Shown here: positions 63,196-64,000 of the stretch, piece by piece
Numbering within the stretch: the stretch's first letter is position 1
Layout: each line of letters begins with the position of its first letter
Origin: JADKFD01 sp050250665
GTDB taxonomy: Bacteria; Pseudomonadota; Gammaproteobacteria; Xanthomonadales; SZUA-5
Length of the DNA stretch: 64,000 nucleotides
Direction of reading: 5' to 3'
NCBI GenBank assembly: GCA_050250665.1
Contig: JBFWOF010000003.1
Span: forward strand, 87,294 to 151,293
Notes under the pieces: generated by a model
What the model was told of the DNA's origin: nothing
The model's database searches: none
What the model saw: the letters and a program-made list of their open reading frames with translations, nothing else
Made by a program: the position numbers and the translations under genes

Positions 63196-63243
63196 GCGCG
63201 ACCTCGCGTCGCCCTGCCTGTAGGAGCGACCTTGCGTCGCGAC
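63191..63243. repeat. Two direct family A half-copies at the end of the ammonia-lyase gene
   Basis: TGTAGGCGCGACCTCGCGTCG and TGTAGGAGCGACCTTGCGTC in tandem; the first contains the TAG stop codon of the gene. Confidence 0.75.
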
Positions 63244-63359
63244 CGTGGTGTCGGGCGTTGGCGACGAAGATCGGGAACCGCGGCGAGCTGTTTGCAGAAG
63301 CGGAACGCAGAGAACGCAGAGGGGCGCAGAAAACGCTGAGAGGAGCAGAAGCCATTTTT
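63196..63359. other. Spacer between lyase gene and the 265-bp tandem
   Basis: No gene. Contains AGAACGCAGAGGGGCGCAGAAAACGC-type sequence, an inverted relative of the TCTGCGTTCTCTGCG segments inside the tandem units. Confidence 0.6.
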
Positions 63360-64000
63360 TTGGCTTGTCTCTGAGGCTTTTTCGCTCTTCTGCGTTGACC
63401 ATCAAGGTCGCGGACAGCGCACCGCCGGCCAGCACAAACTGTGGGAGCGGACTCTGTCCGCGACGGCCTTCCCGAAGGCTCGCGATCGCTCACCACCATT
63501 TCCGAAAGGCCGAGCTCTCACGTAGACCCTTCGGGTCAACGTGACTTGCTGACTTCGAGGACGGCCTGTTCGCGGGCAGAGCCCGCTCCCACCGTGGAGC
63601 AAGAGCCCTTCTGGTTCAGCTCTTCTCCGCGTTCTCTGCGGCCCTCTGCGTTCTCTGCGTTGACGATTCAATTCACGGACAACGCACCGCAGGCCACCCC
63701 AAACTGTGGGAGCGGACTCTGTCCGCGACGGCTTTCCCGAAGGCTCGCGATCGCTCACCACCATTTCCGAAAGGCCGAGCTCTCACGTAGACCCTTCGGG
63801 TGAACGTGACTTACTGACTTCGAGGAGGCCCTGTTCGCGGGCAGAGCCCGCTCCCACAGTGGAGCAAGAGCTACTCTGATCCGGCTTTTCTCCGCGTTCT
63901 CTGCGCCCCTCTGCGTTCTCTGCGTTGACTATTCAAAACTCGGACAGCGCACCGCCGGCCAGCACAAACTGTGGGAGCGGACTCTGTCCGCGACGGCTGT
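63360..64000. repeat. 265-bp tandem repeat, at least 2.4 copies, cut by the window edge
   Basis: Landmark ACTGTGGGAGCGGACTCTGT recurs at ~63439, 63704 and 63969, spaced by 265 bases. Each unit also carries CTTCCCGAAGGCTCGCG or a near copy, CACGTAGACCCTTCGGG and TCTGCGTTCTCTGCG. Copies differ at a few positions. Frames in it are Arg/Pro-rich and not credible as genes. Confidence 0.85.

Noticed and set aside
61267..63435. 722-codon minus-strand frame opposite the ammonia-lyase
   Set aside because: The plus strand has clear MIO-enzyme motifs in frame; the opposite frame is Gln/His/Arg-rich and without domains.
63360..64000. CRISPR array or coding repeat protein in the 265-bp tandem
   Set aside because: The unit is long, without short repeat/unique spacer structure, and all frames are interrupted or low in coding character.

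Overview
The window reads as GC-rich chromosomal DNA of a gammaproteobacterium, most likely order Lysobacterales (Xanthomonadales). The evidence is gene order: fabI/ppiD/tRNA-Asp/tRNA-Val/hup/lon/clpX/clpP/tig, cinA(pncC)/recA/recX/alaS/csrA/tRNA-Ser, and tamA/tamB, together with the many 'GTAGGAGC...GTCGCGAC' palindromic intergenic repeats typical of that group. Species cannot be named from the sequence alone.

Layout. (1) 1-5.33 kb: right end of an integrated conjugative-type element. It holds the C-terminal part of a TraD/VirD4-like coupling protein, a tightly packed set of small genes (including a membrane/coiled-coil protein and a von Willebrand A protein), and a zinc-ribbon serine recombinase whose reading frame runs through a chromosomal tRNA-Ser(CGA). 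(2) 5.4-9.05 kb: a signalling group made of a PP2C phosphatase, a GluR0-like ligand-gated potassium channel and a membrane Ser/Thr kinase. (3) 9.2-16.9 kb: multihaem cytochrome, dnaQ/rnhA/methyltransferase, mltD, fabI, ppiD. (4) 17-24.2 kb: two tRNAs and the protein quality-control block hup, lon, clpX, clpP, tig. Heat-shock (sigma-32-like) promoters are visible before clpP and lon. (5) 24.2-25 kb: six tRNAs in a row. (6) 25-31.4 kb: lipoprotein, large periplasmic-propeller sensor histidine kinase, membrane proteins. (7) 31.5-38.6 kb: tRNA-Ser(GCU), csrA, alaS, recX, recA, pncC, cysteine-cluster protein. (8) 38.9-44.7 kb: pirin and azoreductase with a divergent LysR regulator, a dicarboxylate/glutamate-type symporter, two L,D-transpeptidase-type proteins. 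(9) 45-52.2 kb: tamB/tamA and a DegP-type protease (envelope biogenesis and repair). (10) 52.5-58.8 kb: pgm, HPF-like protein, intracellular PHB depolymerase, SDR, MFS transporter. (11) 58.9-63.2 kb: DUF4124-type protein, then overlapping hisS and a histidine-ammonia-lyase-like gene. (12) 63.2-64 kb: repeats, including a 265-bp tandem repeat running off the edge.

Most of the chromosome here is housekeeping. The unusual material is the element end inside tRNA-Ser, the kinase/channel/phosphatase group, the hisS-ammonia lyase pair, unusual inserts in AlaRS and the lyase, and a dense set of intergenic repeat families. Several of these repeats sit exactly at stop codons: REP-type repeats at recX and the lyase, an 89-bp tandem repeat at phaZ, and GGTTGYT heptad arrays just after degP and the SDR gene.
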